DNA of 41,874 bases, from the NCBI GenBank assembly GCA_903876745.1, contig CAIRBD010000359.1, positions 1 to 41,874 on the forward strand. The letters run 5' to 3'. Source of the DNA: an uncultured Gemmatimonadota bacterium. Its GTDB lineage: Bacteria > Gemmatimonadota > Gemmatimonadetes > Gemmatimonadales > Gemmatimonadaceae. This document shows, piece by piece, positions 7,529 through 16,311 of this stretch. The notes under the pieces are model-generated. The model was not told the origin of the DNA. It was given only the letters and a program-made list of their open reading frames with translations, and ran no database searches. Each line of letters opens with the position of its first letter. Position 1 is the stretch's first letter. The position numbers and the translations under genes were made by a program.

Positions 7529-9124
7529 ATGTTCCGTCGAATCGCGCGTTTCGCTCCCCTCGTGCTGGCCATCGGCCGGCTTTCTGCGCAATCTCCGGCG
7601 GCCACGCCGCCAGCCGCGGCGAAGCCGACGCTGGTGGTGTTCCTGACGATCGATCAGATGCGTTCGGACTATTTCCAGCGTTTCGGCAGCCAGCTCACGG
7701 GCGGCCTGCGCCGCCTCTACGACGGAGGGGCGTTCTTCTCGGAGGGATACCAGGACCACGGGATCACCGAGACGGCGCCCGGGCACGCCTCGACGATGAG
7801 TGGCCGGTTCCCCGTGCATACGGGGATCGCGACGAACCGTGAGGGAGTGAACACCAAAGACGCGCCGTTGCTGGATGCGCCGGAAGTCGGCGCGTCGCCG
7901 TTCCGGTTCCAGGGCACCGTGCTCCTCGATTGGATGAAGGCGTCGGACCGCACGACGAAGTTCCTCTCTGTGTCGCGCAAGGACCGTGGTGCGATCCTGC
8001 CGATCGGCTGGTCGCGCGGTCCGGTGTACTGGTATTCGCCGAGCACGGGGCTGATGACCACCAGCCGATTCTACGCGGACACACTCCCGCCCTGGGTCCA
8101 GCGGTTCAACGCGCGGAAGATCCCGCAATCGTATGCCGGGAAGCCGTGGACACCGCTGCTCGCGGCTTCGGCGTACCCGGAGCCTGACAGCGTGCCGATC
8201 GAGGCATTGGGCATCGACTACACGTTCCCGCACGAACTGCCGCAGGATCCGCGTGTGGCGACGAGCGCGTTCGCGAACTACCCGTGGATGGATGAGATGA
8301 CACTGGCGTTCGCCCTCGAGGGCGTGCGGACGCTCGGGCTCGGGGACGGCGAGCGTACAGATCTACTCGCGGTGAGTCTGTCGACGACCGACGCGGTGGG
8401 TCACAAATGGGGACCAGACTCGCGGGAGATGCACGACAATGTCCTGCGCCTCGATCGGGCGCTTGGCGTGTTCCTCGACTCGTTGTTCGCGCTGCGCGAT
8501 CAGCGCCGGATCATCATCGCGCTCACGGGGGACCACGGGATGAGCCCGTTCCCTCAGCTCAAGTCCGCGATCTACCCGAATGGCGATGCCAAGACCGTTC
8601 GACTCGACGCGCAATGGGCGGCGTTCAAGGAACGGCTCGACCTCGCCGGGGTCGACACCAACGCGGTGACCTTCGACAGCGGGCTGTTGACGGTGCTCGA
8701 CACGGCCGCGTTCCGGAAAGTGAACGTGAATGCCGACTCGATGGCGCTGACGTTCGCCCGCGATGCGATGATGGTGCAGGGGGTGATGCGTGCAGAACTG
8801 ATCACGACGATCGCCAAGGCAGATACGGTGCAGGATGCGATCTCGCGGCGCTGGCTTCACGCCCTGGACCCGAAGGGTGCCACGCGATTGGTGATCACCC
8901 TGACTCCGTACAGCTACTACCAGAGTGTGCAGTACGCGACACACGGTTCACCGCACGACAGTGACGCGCATGTGCCCATCCTGTTCTGGGGGTCGGGCGT
9001 CAGGGCGGGGCGATACGGCGAGTTTTCCCGCGTGGTGGACATGGCGCCGACGCTTGCGGCGCTGCTGGGGATCCGTCCGCAGCAGGCGCTCGACGGGCAC
9101 GTGCTGACGCAGGCGTTGCGCTGA
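7529..9124 (+). CDS. PafA-type alkaline phosphatase, secreted
   Basis: This is a 531-residue alkaline-phosphatase-superfamily enzyme with an N-terminal signal peptide (about residues 1-21, ending LSAQ). Zinc-site and active-site residues are all visible: Asp42 in TIDQMRSDY, nucleophile Thr82 in ETAPGHASTMSG, Asn103, Lys151 and Arg153 in SRKDRGAI, Asp288/His292 in STTDAVGHKWG, Asp335/His336 in GDHGMS, and a late histidine in ATHGSPHDSDAHVPI. The K-x-R pair is the mark of PafA-like monoesterases rather than NPP diesterases. The start at 7529 gives the signal peptide; the frame is open far upstream, but that part is the antisense of the neighbouring gene. It probably releases phosphate from organic phosphates in the periplasm. 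Confidence 0.85.
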   Translation: MFRRIARFAPLVLAIGRLSAQSPAATPPAAAKPTLVVFLTIDQMRSDYFQRFGSQLTGGLRRLYDGGAFFSEGYQDHGITETAPGHASTMSGRFPVHTGIATNREGVNTKDAPLLDAPEVGASPFRFQGTVLLDWMKASDRTTKFLSVSRKDRGAILPIGWSRGPVYWYSPSTGLMTTSRFYADTLPPWVQRFNARKIPQSYAGKPWTPLLAASAYPEPDSVPIEALGIDYTFPHELPQDPRVATSAFANYPWMDEMTLAFALEGVRTLGLGDGERTDLLAVSLSTTDAVGHKWGPDSREMHDNVLRLDRALGVFLDSLFALRDQRRIIIALTGDHGMSPFPQLKSAIYPNGDAKTVRLDAQWAAFKERLDLAGVDTNAVTFDSGLLTVLDTAAFRKVNVNADSMALTFARDAMMVQGVMRAELITTIAKADTVQDAISRRWLHALDPKGATRLVITLTPYSYYQSVQYATHGSPHDSDAHVPILFWGSGVRAGRYGEFSRVVDMAPTLAALLGIRPQQALDGHVLTQALR

Positions 9125-9147
9125 AAGGACCGCGCCCCGGACGCCCC

Positions 9148-9756
9148 GTGGTTGGCGCGCTGCGCGCTCTGGACGCGGCGCGGTTCGGCTCATCGCGGAC
9201 CCTAGACCTCCGTGCGTCGTTTCCAACTGCGGCGGATGCGGTGGCGCGCGCAGAGCCGTGGCTTCGGGAACATCAGTTTACAAACACAAGGGAAGTGCTT
9301 GTCATTACTGGCCGTGGCAATAGTAGCATAGGCGGCATTCCGGTGGTGCGCGAGGTGGTTCGCAAACTGCTCACAACGTTGCGCCGGAAGGGTGTGGTCG
9401 AGGAAGTCGGAGAGCACACGCCGGGCTCGTATGTGGTCACTTTGGCGCCGGTGCGGAGTCTGCTCGAGGCGCCCCGCCGGGCTCGAACGCGCGCCGCCGA
9501 GGAACCGCGAGTGGATCCCGCGCAGCTCGATGGCCTCGCGCCGGAGACCCGCGGGGTACTCCGTCAGCTTGCCGAACGGGCGCTCGATTCGCTCGGCGCA
9601 CCGCGGGGGGAGGCTTACGTTCGGGATGAGATGGTGCGACAGTATGCGCTGTTGGCGGGTGCCGTGAGCGGAATCCGACGCGGCGCCACCGACCGGGAGT
9701 CCCGACTGCGAGCACTGATCGCGGCGGCGCTGGAGGCGTACGACGCCGAGCGCTGA
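9148..9756 (+). CDS. Smr-domain protein
   Basis: This is a 202-residue protein with a GTG start. Residues about 18-101 look like an Smr domain, the small nuclease or nucleic-acid-binding domain at the end of MutS2: TLDLRASFPTAADAV, then VLVITGRGNSS, then a long helix and GSYVVTLAP. The family's LDLHG histidine is replaced (LDLRA) and the HGxG motif reads TGRG, so nuclease activity is doubtful. The C-terminal half is helical and charged and not recognised. Inside the domain, about 9271-9330 is far richer in A+T than the flanks. It lies in a plus-strand run with no obvious functional partner. Confidence 0.65.
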   Translation: MVGALRALDAARFGSSRTLDLRASFPTAADAVARAEPWLREHQFTNTREVLVITGRGNSSIGGIPVVREVVRKLLTTLRRKGVVEEVGEHTPGSYVVTLAPVRSLLEAPRRARTRAAEEPRVDPAQLDGLAPETRGVLRQLAERALDSLGAPRGEAYVRDEMVRQYALLAGAVSGIRRGATDRESRLRALIAAALEAYDAER

Positions 9757-9780
9757 CCGTTTCCCTCGAACCGATCATCG

Positions 9781-10692
9781 ATGCCGAAGGCGCCACCGAC
9801 CATCGAGCAGCGTCCCTTGGGGCGCACCGGCCGCGCAACCTCAGTTCTCGCGCTGAGCACGTCGCGACTCGCCGCTGTGGGGCAGAAGGAGGCGACGCGG
9901 GTCATCCGCGAAGCGATCGATCATGGCGTAAACGTGATCGAGACGGCCTGGGAATACGGTGAGGGGCGAACGGAGCGCTGGCTGGGACTCGCGCTCAAGG
10001 ACGGCTACCGCGAGCGCGTGACGCTCGTGTGGCAGTGCTGTGCGCCTCGGCGGGACTATAAGACCTCGATGCAGCAGTTCGAAGAGTCGCTGGTGCGTGT
10101 GAAGACCGACCGGTTCGACGTCTGGTCGGTCCATGAGGTGATCTACGACAACGACGCCGAGTGGCTGTACGACCATGGGGGACTGGATGCGGGGCAGGAG
10201 GCGCGCGAGCAGGGGAAGACGCGCTGGCTGGCGTTCGGCGGGCACAAGTCACCGCACATCCATCTGAAGCTGCTGCAACGGGGATTCGCGTGGGATGCCG
10301 TGATGATGCCGCTGAATCCGTTCGACGCCACGTTCCGTTCGTTCGAACGGCAGGTGTTGCCCGAGGTGGTGCGCCGCGGGATGGCGGTGATGGCCACGAA
10401 GCCGATGGCTGGCGGCGCGATGGCGGGCGCCCGGGTGGTGAAGCCGGAGGAATCGTTGCGCTACTGTTTTTCCCTGCCGGTGAGCACGGTACTTTGCGGG
10501 ATGGAAAGCGCGGCCGTATTGCGGAAGAACATCAAGCTCGCGGCGAACTTCAAGCCCTTCCATGCCGGCGAGATGGACGCGCTGCGCCAGCGCGCGCGGG
10601 CGGTGGCGGGGGACGGACGATTCGAGCGCTACAAGACGACGCAGGATTTCGACGGACGGCCTGGACAGGCCGCCCACGGCTACGACCGGTGA
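9781..10692 (+). CDS. Aldo/keto reductase-family protein with an altered active site
   Basis: This is a 303-residue protein of the AKR (TIM barrel) family: RPLGRTGRATSVLALST at the N-terminus, AIDHGVNVIETAWEYGEGRTE near residue 47, RFDVWSVHEV near residue 113 and VMATKPMAGGA near residue 207. The usual catalytic tetrad is Asp-Tyr-Lys-His. Here the Tyr (WEYGEG) and His (SVHEV) are in place, the Asp position appears to be Glu (IETAWEYG), and the strand that normally ends in TK reads TLVWQCC, so the Lys seems lost. Some AKR-like proteins of bacterial genomes share this degeneration. It is tightly followed by the MarC gene, 19 bases later. Confidence 0.75.
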   Translation: MPKAPPTIEQRPLGRTGRATSVLALSTSRLAAVGQKEATRVIREAIDHGVNVIETAWEYGEGRTERWLGLALKDGYRERVTLVWQCCAPRRDYKTSMQQFEESLVRVKTDRFDVWSVHEVIYDNDAEWLYDHGGLDAGQEAREQGKTRWLAFGGHKSPHIHLKLLQRGFAWDAVMMPLNPFDATFRSFERQVLPEVVRRGMAVMATKPMAGGAMAGARVVKPEESLRYCFSLPVSTVLCGMESAAVLRKNIKLAANFKPFHAGEMDALRQRARAVAGDGRFERYKTTQDFDGRPGQAAHGYDR

Positions 10693-10711
10693 CGCGGGGA
10701 CCCGCGAACCC

Positions 10712-11338
10712 GTGAACGAACTCATGCAGTTCGCCCTGATCACGTTCACGTCGGTGCTGTTCATCGTCGATCCGATCGCGATCGTCCCCACGTATCTGGT
10801 CATCACGCAGGACGAGACGCCGGCGCATCGCGCGCAGACGGCACGGCGCGCGTGCACGGCGGCGGCGGTCCTTCTCATCTCGTTCGGGCTGTTCGGGCAG
10901 CTGATCTTCAAGATGTTCGGCATCACGATGCCGGCGTTCCGAATCGCCGGGGGGCTGATCCTCTGGCTCGTGGCGATGGACATGCTGCGCGGGCAGCGGA
11001 CGACGCAGGAGTCCCGCGAGGAGATCGTCGAAGGGCAGCAGAAGGAGGATGTCGCGCTGACGCCGCTCGCGATGCCGATGCTCGCGGGACCCGGTGCGAT
11101 CTCGACGGTCATGGTGCTGGCCGGCCAGGCGACGACCGTCGCGCACGCGCTCGTGGTGTATGGTTCGGTGGCACTCACGGCGTTCATCTGCTGGTTGACC
11201 CTCGCGGGCAGCGGCCCGCTCATGCACCGCATGGGCCAGACGGGGATCCGCGTGATGACGCGCATCATGGGGCTGCTGCTCGCGGCGATCGCCGTGCAGT
11301 TCGTGATCACGGGCGTCAAGGACGCTCTGCACCTCTAG
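10712..11338 (+). CDS. MarC-family integral membrane protein
   Basis: This is a 208-residue inner-membrane protein with about six hydrophobic segments and the family's hallmarks: FIVDPIAIVPTYL in the first segment, FRIAGGLILWLVAMDML in the middle and PLAMPMLAGPGAISTVM at the start of the second half. MarC proteins were once linked to multiple antibiotic resistance, but this was later withdrawn and their function is unknown. The GTG at 10712 has GGGGA 11 bases upstream and gives the standard family length; an ATG at 10724 is the alternative. It lies between the AKR-like gene and the M28 peptidase. Confidence 0.88.
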   Translation: MNELMQFALITFTSVLFIVDPIAIVPTYLVITQDETPAHRAQTARRACTAAAVLLISFGLFGQLIFKMFGITMPAFRIAGGLILWLVAMDMLRGQRTTQESREEIVEGQQKEDVALTPLAMPMLAGPGAISTVMVLAGQATTVAHALVVYGSVALTAFICWLTLAGSGPLMHRMGQTGIRVMTRIMGLLLAAIAVQFVITGVKDALHL

Positions 11339-11390
11339 TCGACGGGCCGCCCACGACGGCGGCTCATCCTCATTTTCCGCGGAGCGTTCC

Positions 11391-13490
11391 GTGACCCATG
11401 GTCGTGTGCTGTGCCTGCTCTCGTTGGTGCTCGCGGTCCGTCTCGATGCGCAGTCGGTCACCGGCTACTCGCCCCGATCGGCGGCGACGGAACGGTCCGC
11501 CGAAGCGGCCGCGATCGGCCGGCCCGACCCGGCGAAGGCGTCGGCGCACTCGAAGGTCTTGTCGGACGGGCCGCACGTGAGTGGCACGCCGGGACAGGAG
11601 CGCACGCGCGATTACGTGATACAGCAGATGAAGGCGATGGGGCTCGAGACCGAAGTGCGCGCGTACGACGTCTGGATGCCGCATGTGGTGCAGGCACACG
11701 TCTGGCGCGTGTCACCGTCGGCGAAGGAACTGTCGCTCGCGGAAGGACCCGTAGCCGGCGACCCCACGTCGGCGAAATACGCGGAGACGCCGCCGATCAA
11801 CGGCTACGGCGCGGCGGGCGATGTGACGGGTGACGTCGTCTACGTGAACTACGGACTCATCGAGGATTACGCGACGCTCGATTCGCTGGGCGTGCACGTG
11901 AAAGGCAAGATCGTGCTGGCGCGGTACGGCCGGAGTTTTCGCGGCATCAAGGCACGCGAAGCCGAGCGGCACGGTGCGGCGGCGTTGCTGATCTATTCGG
12001 ACCCTCAGGACGATGGCTTCGTGCGCGGCGACGTGTATCCGGAAGGGCCGATGCGTCCGGCTCAGGGGATCCAGCGGGGCAGTGTGATGAACGGCGACGG
12101 CGATCCGAGTACGCCGGGATATGCGAGCCGTGCGGGGGCGCCGCGCATCCCGGTGGAGCAGATGGATGTTCTGCACATCCCGGTGGTGCCGATCGGATAC
12201 GGGAATGCTGCGGAGTTACTCCGCGGCGTGCGCGGCACGGCGATCCCGCAGGCGTGGCAGGGCGGGATGGCGTTCCGGTACCATGTGGGGCCTGGACCGG
12301 TGAAAGCCCGCGTGCAGGTGGTGACGGATGTCGCGACGAAACCGTTCAAGACGATCTGGGACACGTTCGGCATCGTGCGTGGCACCGAGCTCCCCGACGA
12401 ACTGGTGATCATCGGCGCGCACCGCGATGCGTGGGGCCCCGGCGCGGCGGACAATGTAAGCGGCACGGTGAGCGTGCTCGAATCGGCGCGGGCCGTGGCG
12501 GAGCAGATGCGGGCCGGCTGGAAGCCGCGCCGCACGATCCTGTTCGCCACGTGGGACGCTGAGGAGTGGGGGCTGATCGGCAGCACGGAATACGTGGAAG
12601 ACGACACCCTGCGCCTGCTCAAGGGCGGCGTCGCGTACTTCAACCAAGATGTCGCGGCGCAGGGTGCGGCGTTCGGTGGCGGCGGATCACCGTCACTGCG
12701 GCCGATGCTGCGCGACATCGCGGCGATGGTGCCATCACCCGACGGGTCGGGCGCCTCGGTGTATGCGAACTGGCGCAAAGCGTCGCGCGTGGCGGACGGA
12801 CAGGAACCGTCGATGGGCGATCCCGGTGGCGGCTCGGATTTCGCGGGTTTCTACAATCACCTCGGGATCCCGATCGCTGAATGGGGATTCGGCGGAAGCG
12901 GAGGCGTCTACCACTCGGTGTACGATTCGTACGCGTGGATGGCGAAGTTCGGCGACAAGGACTTCAAGTATCACGCCACCGCGGCGCGTATCGGCGCGGC
13001 GATGGTGATGCGCGCGGCGAACGCCGAGATCCTGCCGTACGACTACGTCGAGTACGCCCGCGCGATGGGGCGGTATCTTGGCGCCATCGATGCCGCGGCG
13101 CGGAGCAAACGCTGGGTGATGACATCCGCGCCGCTGGCCGAGGCGATCGGACGCATGGAGAGCGCGGCGCAGGGGTTCGCTGGTGCCCGCGACGCGGCGC
13201 TCGCGTCCGGCATCTCGGCGCCGGCCGCCGCGCGCAGCAACGCCGCGCTGCTGCAGGTGGAGCGGGCGCTGACGCGCCCTGAGGGGCTGCGCACGCGCCC
13301 GTGGTTCCGCAACCTCATCTATGCCGCCGACGAGAACAACGGCTACGCGAACATGGTGTTCCCGTCGGTGAACGAGGCGATCCGGGCGAACGACAACGAT
13401 CTCGCGCAGCGAGAGCTTGCGGACCTCATCGGTCGATTCGACGCGGCAACGAAAGCGCTCGACGCGGCCCGCCGGGCGCTGGAGCCATAG
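11391..13490 (+). CDS. Secreted M28 zinc peptidase, glutamate carboxypeptidase II type
   Basis: This is a 699-residue protein with a signal peptide (about 1-21, ending LDAQ), a PA domain (about 110-300), an M28 di-zinc catalytic domain (about 310-540) and a C-terminal transferrin-receptor-like dimerisation domain (about 560-699). The zinc and catalytic residues line up with human GCPII: His344 and Asp354 (GAHRDAWGPGAADN), Glu391/Glu392 (WDAEEWG), Asp420 (FNQD) and His508 (VYHSVYDS). The spacings from His344 to Asp420 equal those of GCPII. The start is GTG with GGAG 7 bases upstream. It probably trims peptides outside the cytoplasm. A glycosyltransferase gene follows after 6 bases. Confidence 0.92.
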   Translation: MTHGRVLCLLSLVLAVRLDAQSVTGYSPRSAATERSAEAAAIGRPDPAKASAHSKVLSDGPHVSGTPGQERTRDYVIQQMKAMGLETEVRAYDVWMPHVVQAHVWRVSPSAKELSLAEGPVAGDPTSAKYAETPPINGYGAAGDVTGDVVYVNYGLIEDYATLDSLGVHVKGKIVLARYGRSFRGIKAREAERHGAAALLIYSDPQDDGFVRGDVYPEGPMRPAQGIQRGSVMNGDGDPSTPGYASRAGAPRIPVEQMDVLHIPVVPIGYGNAAELLRGVRGTAIPQAWQGGMAFRYHVGPGPVKARVQVVTDVATKPFKTIWDTFGIVRGTELPDELVIIGAHRDAWGPGAADNVSGTVSVLESARAVAEQMRAGWKPRRTILFATWDAEEWGLIGSTEYVEDDTLRLLKGGVAYFNQDVAAQGAAFGGGGSPSLRPMLRDIAAMVPSPDGSGASVYANWRKASRVADGQEPSMGDPGGGSDFAGFYNHLGIPIAEWGFGGSGGVYHSVYDSYAWMAKFGDKDFKYHATAARIGAAMVMRAANAEILPYDYVEYARAMGRYLGAIDAAARSKRWVMTSAPLAEAIGRMESAAQGFAGARDAALASGISAPAAARSNAALLQVERALTRPEGLRTRPWFRNLIYAADENNGYANMVFPSVNEAIRANDNDLAQRELADLIGRFDAATKALDAARRALEP

Positions 13491-13496
13491 CAGGCG

Positions 13497-14324
13497 ATGA
13501 CGCACACCGCGGTGCGCGCGAGTCTCCTCGTCTCGACGTACAACTGGAAGGAGGCGCTTGCTTCCGTGCTGGCGACGATCCGTCGCCAGCACGTATTGCC
13601 CGTGGAGGTGCTCGTCGCCGACGATGGGTCGCGCGAGGACACGGCGCAGCTCATCGCCGACGAAACCGCCACGTTCCCCGTGCCTCTGCGGCACTTCTGG
13701 CAGGAGGATCGCGGCTTCCGCAAAGCGAGCATACTCAACGAGGCGCTCGCGCATGCGGCCGGCGAGTACCTCATCCAGATCGACGGCGACATCCTGTTGC
13801 ATCCGGCGTTCGTGGCGGATCATCTGCGATGCGCGCGGACCGGATATTTCATACAGGGGAGCCGTGTGCTGCTCGACGGCGCCCTGACGAGGGAGGCGAT
13901 CGCCGCGCGTGCCGTGCGAGGCGCGACGTTCGCACGCGGCGTGCGCAACCGCATCAACACAGTGCGCGCGCCGTGGCTGACGTCGTTCGTACGCGGTCCG
14001 AGTGACCCATTGAAGGGCATCCGCGGCTGCAACATGTCGTTCTGGCGGCGCGACCTCGTCACCGTGAATGGTTATGACGAGGCGATCGAGGGATGGGGGC
14101 GGGAGGACAGCGAGTTGGCCGCGCGCCTGCTGAACGCCGGTGTCCGGCGCCGGAACGTCAAGTTCGCCGCGGTGTGCTGGCATCTCGACCATCCGATGAA
14201 CTCGCAGGCGGCGCTCACGCGCAATCACGCGATATTCGAACGCGTGGCGCGCGAGCATCGCACCCGTTGTGACGCGGGGTTGTCACGGCATCCGTGGCGG
14301 GCTACGACCGATACGCCGGCGTGA
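13497..14324 (+). CDS. Family 2 glycosyltransferase
   Basis: This is a 275-residue GT-A fold enzyme. The N-terminal half has ASLLVSTYNWKEAL, VLVADDGSRE and QIDGDILL, the last being the DXD-type metal site. The C-terminal half has IRGCNMSFWRRDL and GWGREDSELAARL, typical of the galactosyltransferase C-terminal module that binds the acceptor. It probably adds a sugar to a cell-envelope glycan; donor and acceptor are not evident. It follows the M28 gene after 6 bases, and its TGA overlaps the next gene's ATG by one base. Confidence 0.85.
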   Translation: MTHTAVRASLLVSTYNWKEALASVLATIRRQHVLPVEVLVADDGSREDTAQLIADETATFPVPLRHFWQEDRGFRKASILNEALAHAAGEYLIQIDGDILLHPAFVADHLRCARTGYFIQGSRVLLDGALTREAIAARAVRGATFARGVRNRINTVRAPWLTSFVRGPSDPLKGIRGCNMSFWRRDLVTVNGYDEAIEGWGREDSELAARLLNAGVRRRNVKFAAVCWHLDHPMNSQAALTRNHAIFERVAREHRTRCDAGLSRHPWRATTDTPA

Positions 14325-15211
14325 TGTTGCCCTACGTGCTCGACCTCAGCCTGTTCGGGGCGCTCATCGCCGTGTGGTGGGTGGTGCGTGGCATGATCGC
14401 CCGGCGGGAGGAAAGGCGATTCGAGGCACGATTCACCTTCGACGCGCAGGGGATCATCGTCGGCGCCGAGTCGATCAGGCTCGACGGCACGCGACCCGGT
14501 GCCGTGCTGCTGCTGCACGGGTACAACGATTCGCCACAGGCGCTCGCGGGAGTGGCGCACGCGCTGCATCGTCGCGGATGGAGCGTACGGGTGCCGTTGT
14601 TGCCCGGTCATGGGCGAACTCTGCCGGTGTTTGCCGCGTCGACGGCGGAGGATTGGGTGGCCGCGGCACGCCACGAACTGAACGCGGTGCTGGCCACGCA
14701 CCATGAGGTGGCCGTCGGCGGATTGTCGATGGGGGGCGCCATCTCGATGGTACTGGCCGCCAAGCATCCCGAGGTGAAAGCGGTGGTGTGTTTCGCCCCG
14801 TTCCTCCACGCGGCGCTGCCGTTGCGGCTTCTGGTGTTCGCCGCTCCGATCGCGTCGCTGGGCGGGCGTTACGTGTGGAGCGGCGGCGGCCGGTCGGTGC
14901 ACGATCCGGTAGCGCAGGCGGCTATGATCGCGTACGGGCGATCCACGCCCGGCACCCTCGTGCAGCTGGCGCGCGTGCTTCGCCTGGCGCGAACCGCGCT
15001 TCCGCGCGTGCGACAGCCGGTGCTGGTGGTGCAGTCGCGGGAGGACAACCGCATCCCACCGTCCGCGGCCGAAGAATCGTTCTCACGCATCGGGTCTGCG
15101 GACAAGACGATGCACTGGACGAGCGGGGCGGGGCACGTGATCACGGTGGACTACGGACACGCAGCGATCGAGCAGCTGGCGGCGGACTGGTTGGAGCCGC
15201 GGCTCGGGTGA
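14324..15211 (+). CDS. Membrane-anchored alpha/beta hydrolase
   Basis: This is a serine hydrolase of the monoacylglycerol lipase/S33 type, 295 residues from the ATG at 14324, which shares a base with the previous stop (TGATG). A GTG at 14294 would add 10 residues. A single membrane segment (about residues 4-24) precedes the catalytic domain. Visible are LLLHGYNDSP (oxyanion region), LLPGHG, VGGLSMGGAISM (nucleophile Ser), SREDNRIPP (Asp) and SGAGHVITVD (His). The active site may lie on either side of the membrane. Substrate unknown; lipid esters are likely. Confidence 0.82.
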   Translation: MLPYVLDLSLFGALIAVWWVVRGMIARREERRFEARFTFDAQGIIVGAESIRLDGTRPGAVLLLHGYNDSPQALAGVAHALHRRGWSVRVPLLPGHGRTLPVFAASTAEDWVAAARHELNAVLATHHEVAVGGLSMGGAISMVLAAKHPEVKAVVCFAPFLHAALPLRLLVFAAPIASLGGRYVWSGGGRSVHDPVAQAAMIAYGRSTPGTLVQLARVLRLARTALPRVRQPVLVVQSREDNRIPPSAAEESFSRIGSADKTMHWTSGAGHVITVDYGHAAIEQLAADWLEPRLG

Positions 15212-15221
15212 GCCGGGCAGC

Positions 15222-15239
15222 GCGACGCGTCCGCGTCGC
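15222..15239. terminator. GC-rich hairpin between convergent genes
   Basis: GCGACG (15222-15227) pairs with CGTCGC (15234-15239) around a 6-base loop, and the palindrome can extend inward to 8 bp. It fills the short gap between the hydrolase stop at 15211 and the convergent MBL-fold gene. No T-tract is present. Confidence 0.35.
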
Positions 15240-16259
15240 TTACAGCACCCGCGTCTCTCCGGGCGCCATCACCCAGAGGTGATCGTCGGGGAATCCGCGC
15301 GCGCTCCACGCGTGACGCGCCCGGCGCGGCGGTTCGTCGATCGCTTCATCAGTGAGCACGAACGTGCCCCAATGCATCCCGACCATGACGGCGGTGGCGG
15401 GGTCGGCGACTTGGGCGAACGCGTCGACCGCCTCCTCGGGATCGAGGTGCACCGGGCGCATGAACCACCGCGGATCGTAGGCGCCGATAGGCATCAGCAC
15501 CAGATCGAACGGGCCGTAGCGCCGACCGATGTCGGAGAAATCCGGATGCGCGCCGCTGTCGCCGGCGAAATAGATCCGGTGGTGCGCCGTGACCAGCGTC
15601 CAACCGGCCCACAGCGAGTGGTTCCGGTTCGTGATGGAGCGTCCGGAGAAATGCCGGGCCGGCACACAGGTGGCGGTCGCCGTGCCGCTCGTGACCGATC
15701 CGTGCCAGTCGAGTTCAGTGACACGCGCCACGCCGCGGTCGCGGAGTTGGGCTGCCACACCAAGCGGGGCCATCCAGTGCGCCGAGGGATGGCGCAGGGC
15801 GAGCGCTCGCACGGTCGCGTCGCAGAGGTGGTCGTAGTGGTCGTGCGACTGCAGAACGATGTCGATCGGTGGAAGCGCGTCGAGCGCGATGCCCGGGGGG
15901 ACGAGCCGCTTGGGGCCGGCCCATCGCACCGGCGACGCACGTTCGCCCCACACCGGGTCGGTGAGCACGTTGAGGCCGTCCACCTGGATCAGGAACGACG
16001 AGTGCCCGACCCATGTGACGCGACGGCTGCCGTCGGCGACGCGCGGGGACACGATGTGGGGCGTCTGCGCCACCGGCGGCGTGCCGTGCGCGGCGAAACC
16101 GATACGCCCGCTGCGCGCGCGCTGCAGCATCCAGCGGAGCATCGCACCGAGTCCTCGGAGCGGTTCCCCGGGCCACGGATTGCGATACCCGCGCCGCGGA
16201 TGGTGGTGTGACGGAGGGCGAGATTCGGACACACGGCAAGCTCGCAGGATGTCGGGCAT
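15240..16259 (-). CDS. Metallo-beta-lactamase-fold hydrolase, NAPE-PLD/UlaG-like
   Basis: This is a 339-residue protein from the ATG at 16259. The frame is open upstream but would then run into the divergent gene. The metal motif is VLQSHDHYDHLCDA, followed by PARHFSGR, YFAGDSGAHPDF and VGMHWGTFVL, giving the usual set of metal-binding histidines and aspartates. The WVGHSSFLIQVDGLNVLTDP opening is typical of the branch that includes N-acyl-phosphatidylethanolamine phospholipase D and L-ascorbate-6-phosphate lactonase. It may hydrolyse a phospholipid or lactone. It is divergent from the YggX-like gene, 52 bases apart. Confidence 0.85.
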   Translation of the reverse strand: MPDILRACRVSESRPPSHHHPRRGYRNPWPGEPLRGLGAMLRWMLQRARSGRIGFAAHGTPPVAQTPHIVSPRVADGSRRVTWVGHSSFLIQVDGLNVLTDPVWGERASPVRWAGPKRLVPPGIALDALPPIDIVLQSHDHYDHLCDATVRALALRHPSAHWMAPLGVAAQLRDRGVARVTELDWHGSVTSGTATATCVPARHFSGRSITNRNHSLWAGWTLVTAHHRIYFAGDSGAHPDFSDIGRRYGPFDLVLMPIGAYDPRWFMRPVHLDPEEAVDAFAQVADPATAVMVGMHWGTFVLTDEAIDEPPRRARHAWSARGFPDDHLWVMAPGETRVL

Positions 16260-16311
16260 CGCGTCCAGTGCGGTGGTGTGGTCGGGGGCGTCCAAGTACA
16301 TTCCACACGCG

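Noticed and set aside
10712-11338. MarC as an antibiotic resistance gene
   Set aside because: The resistance role of MarC was not supported by later work, so I call it only a membrane protein of unknown function.
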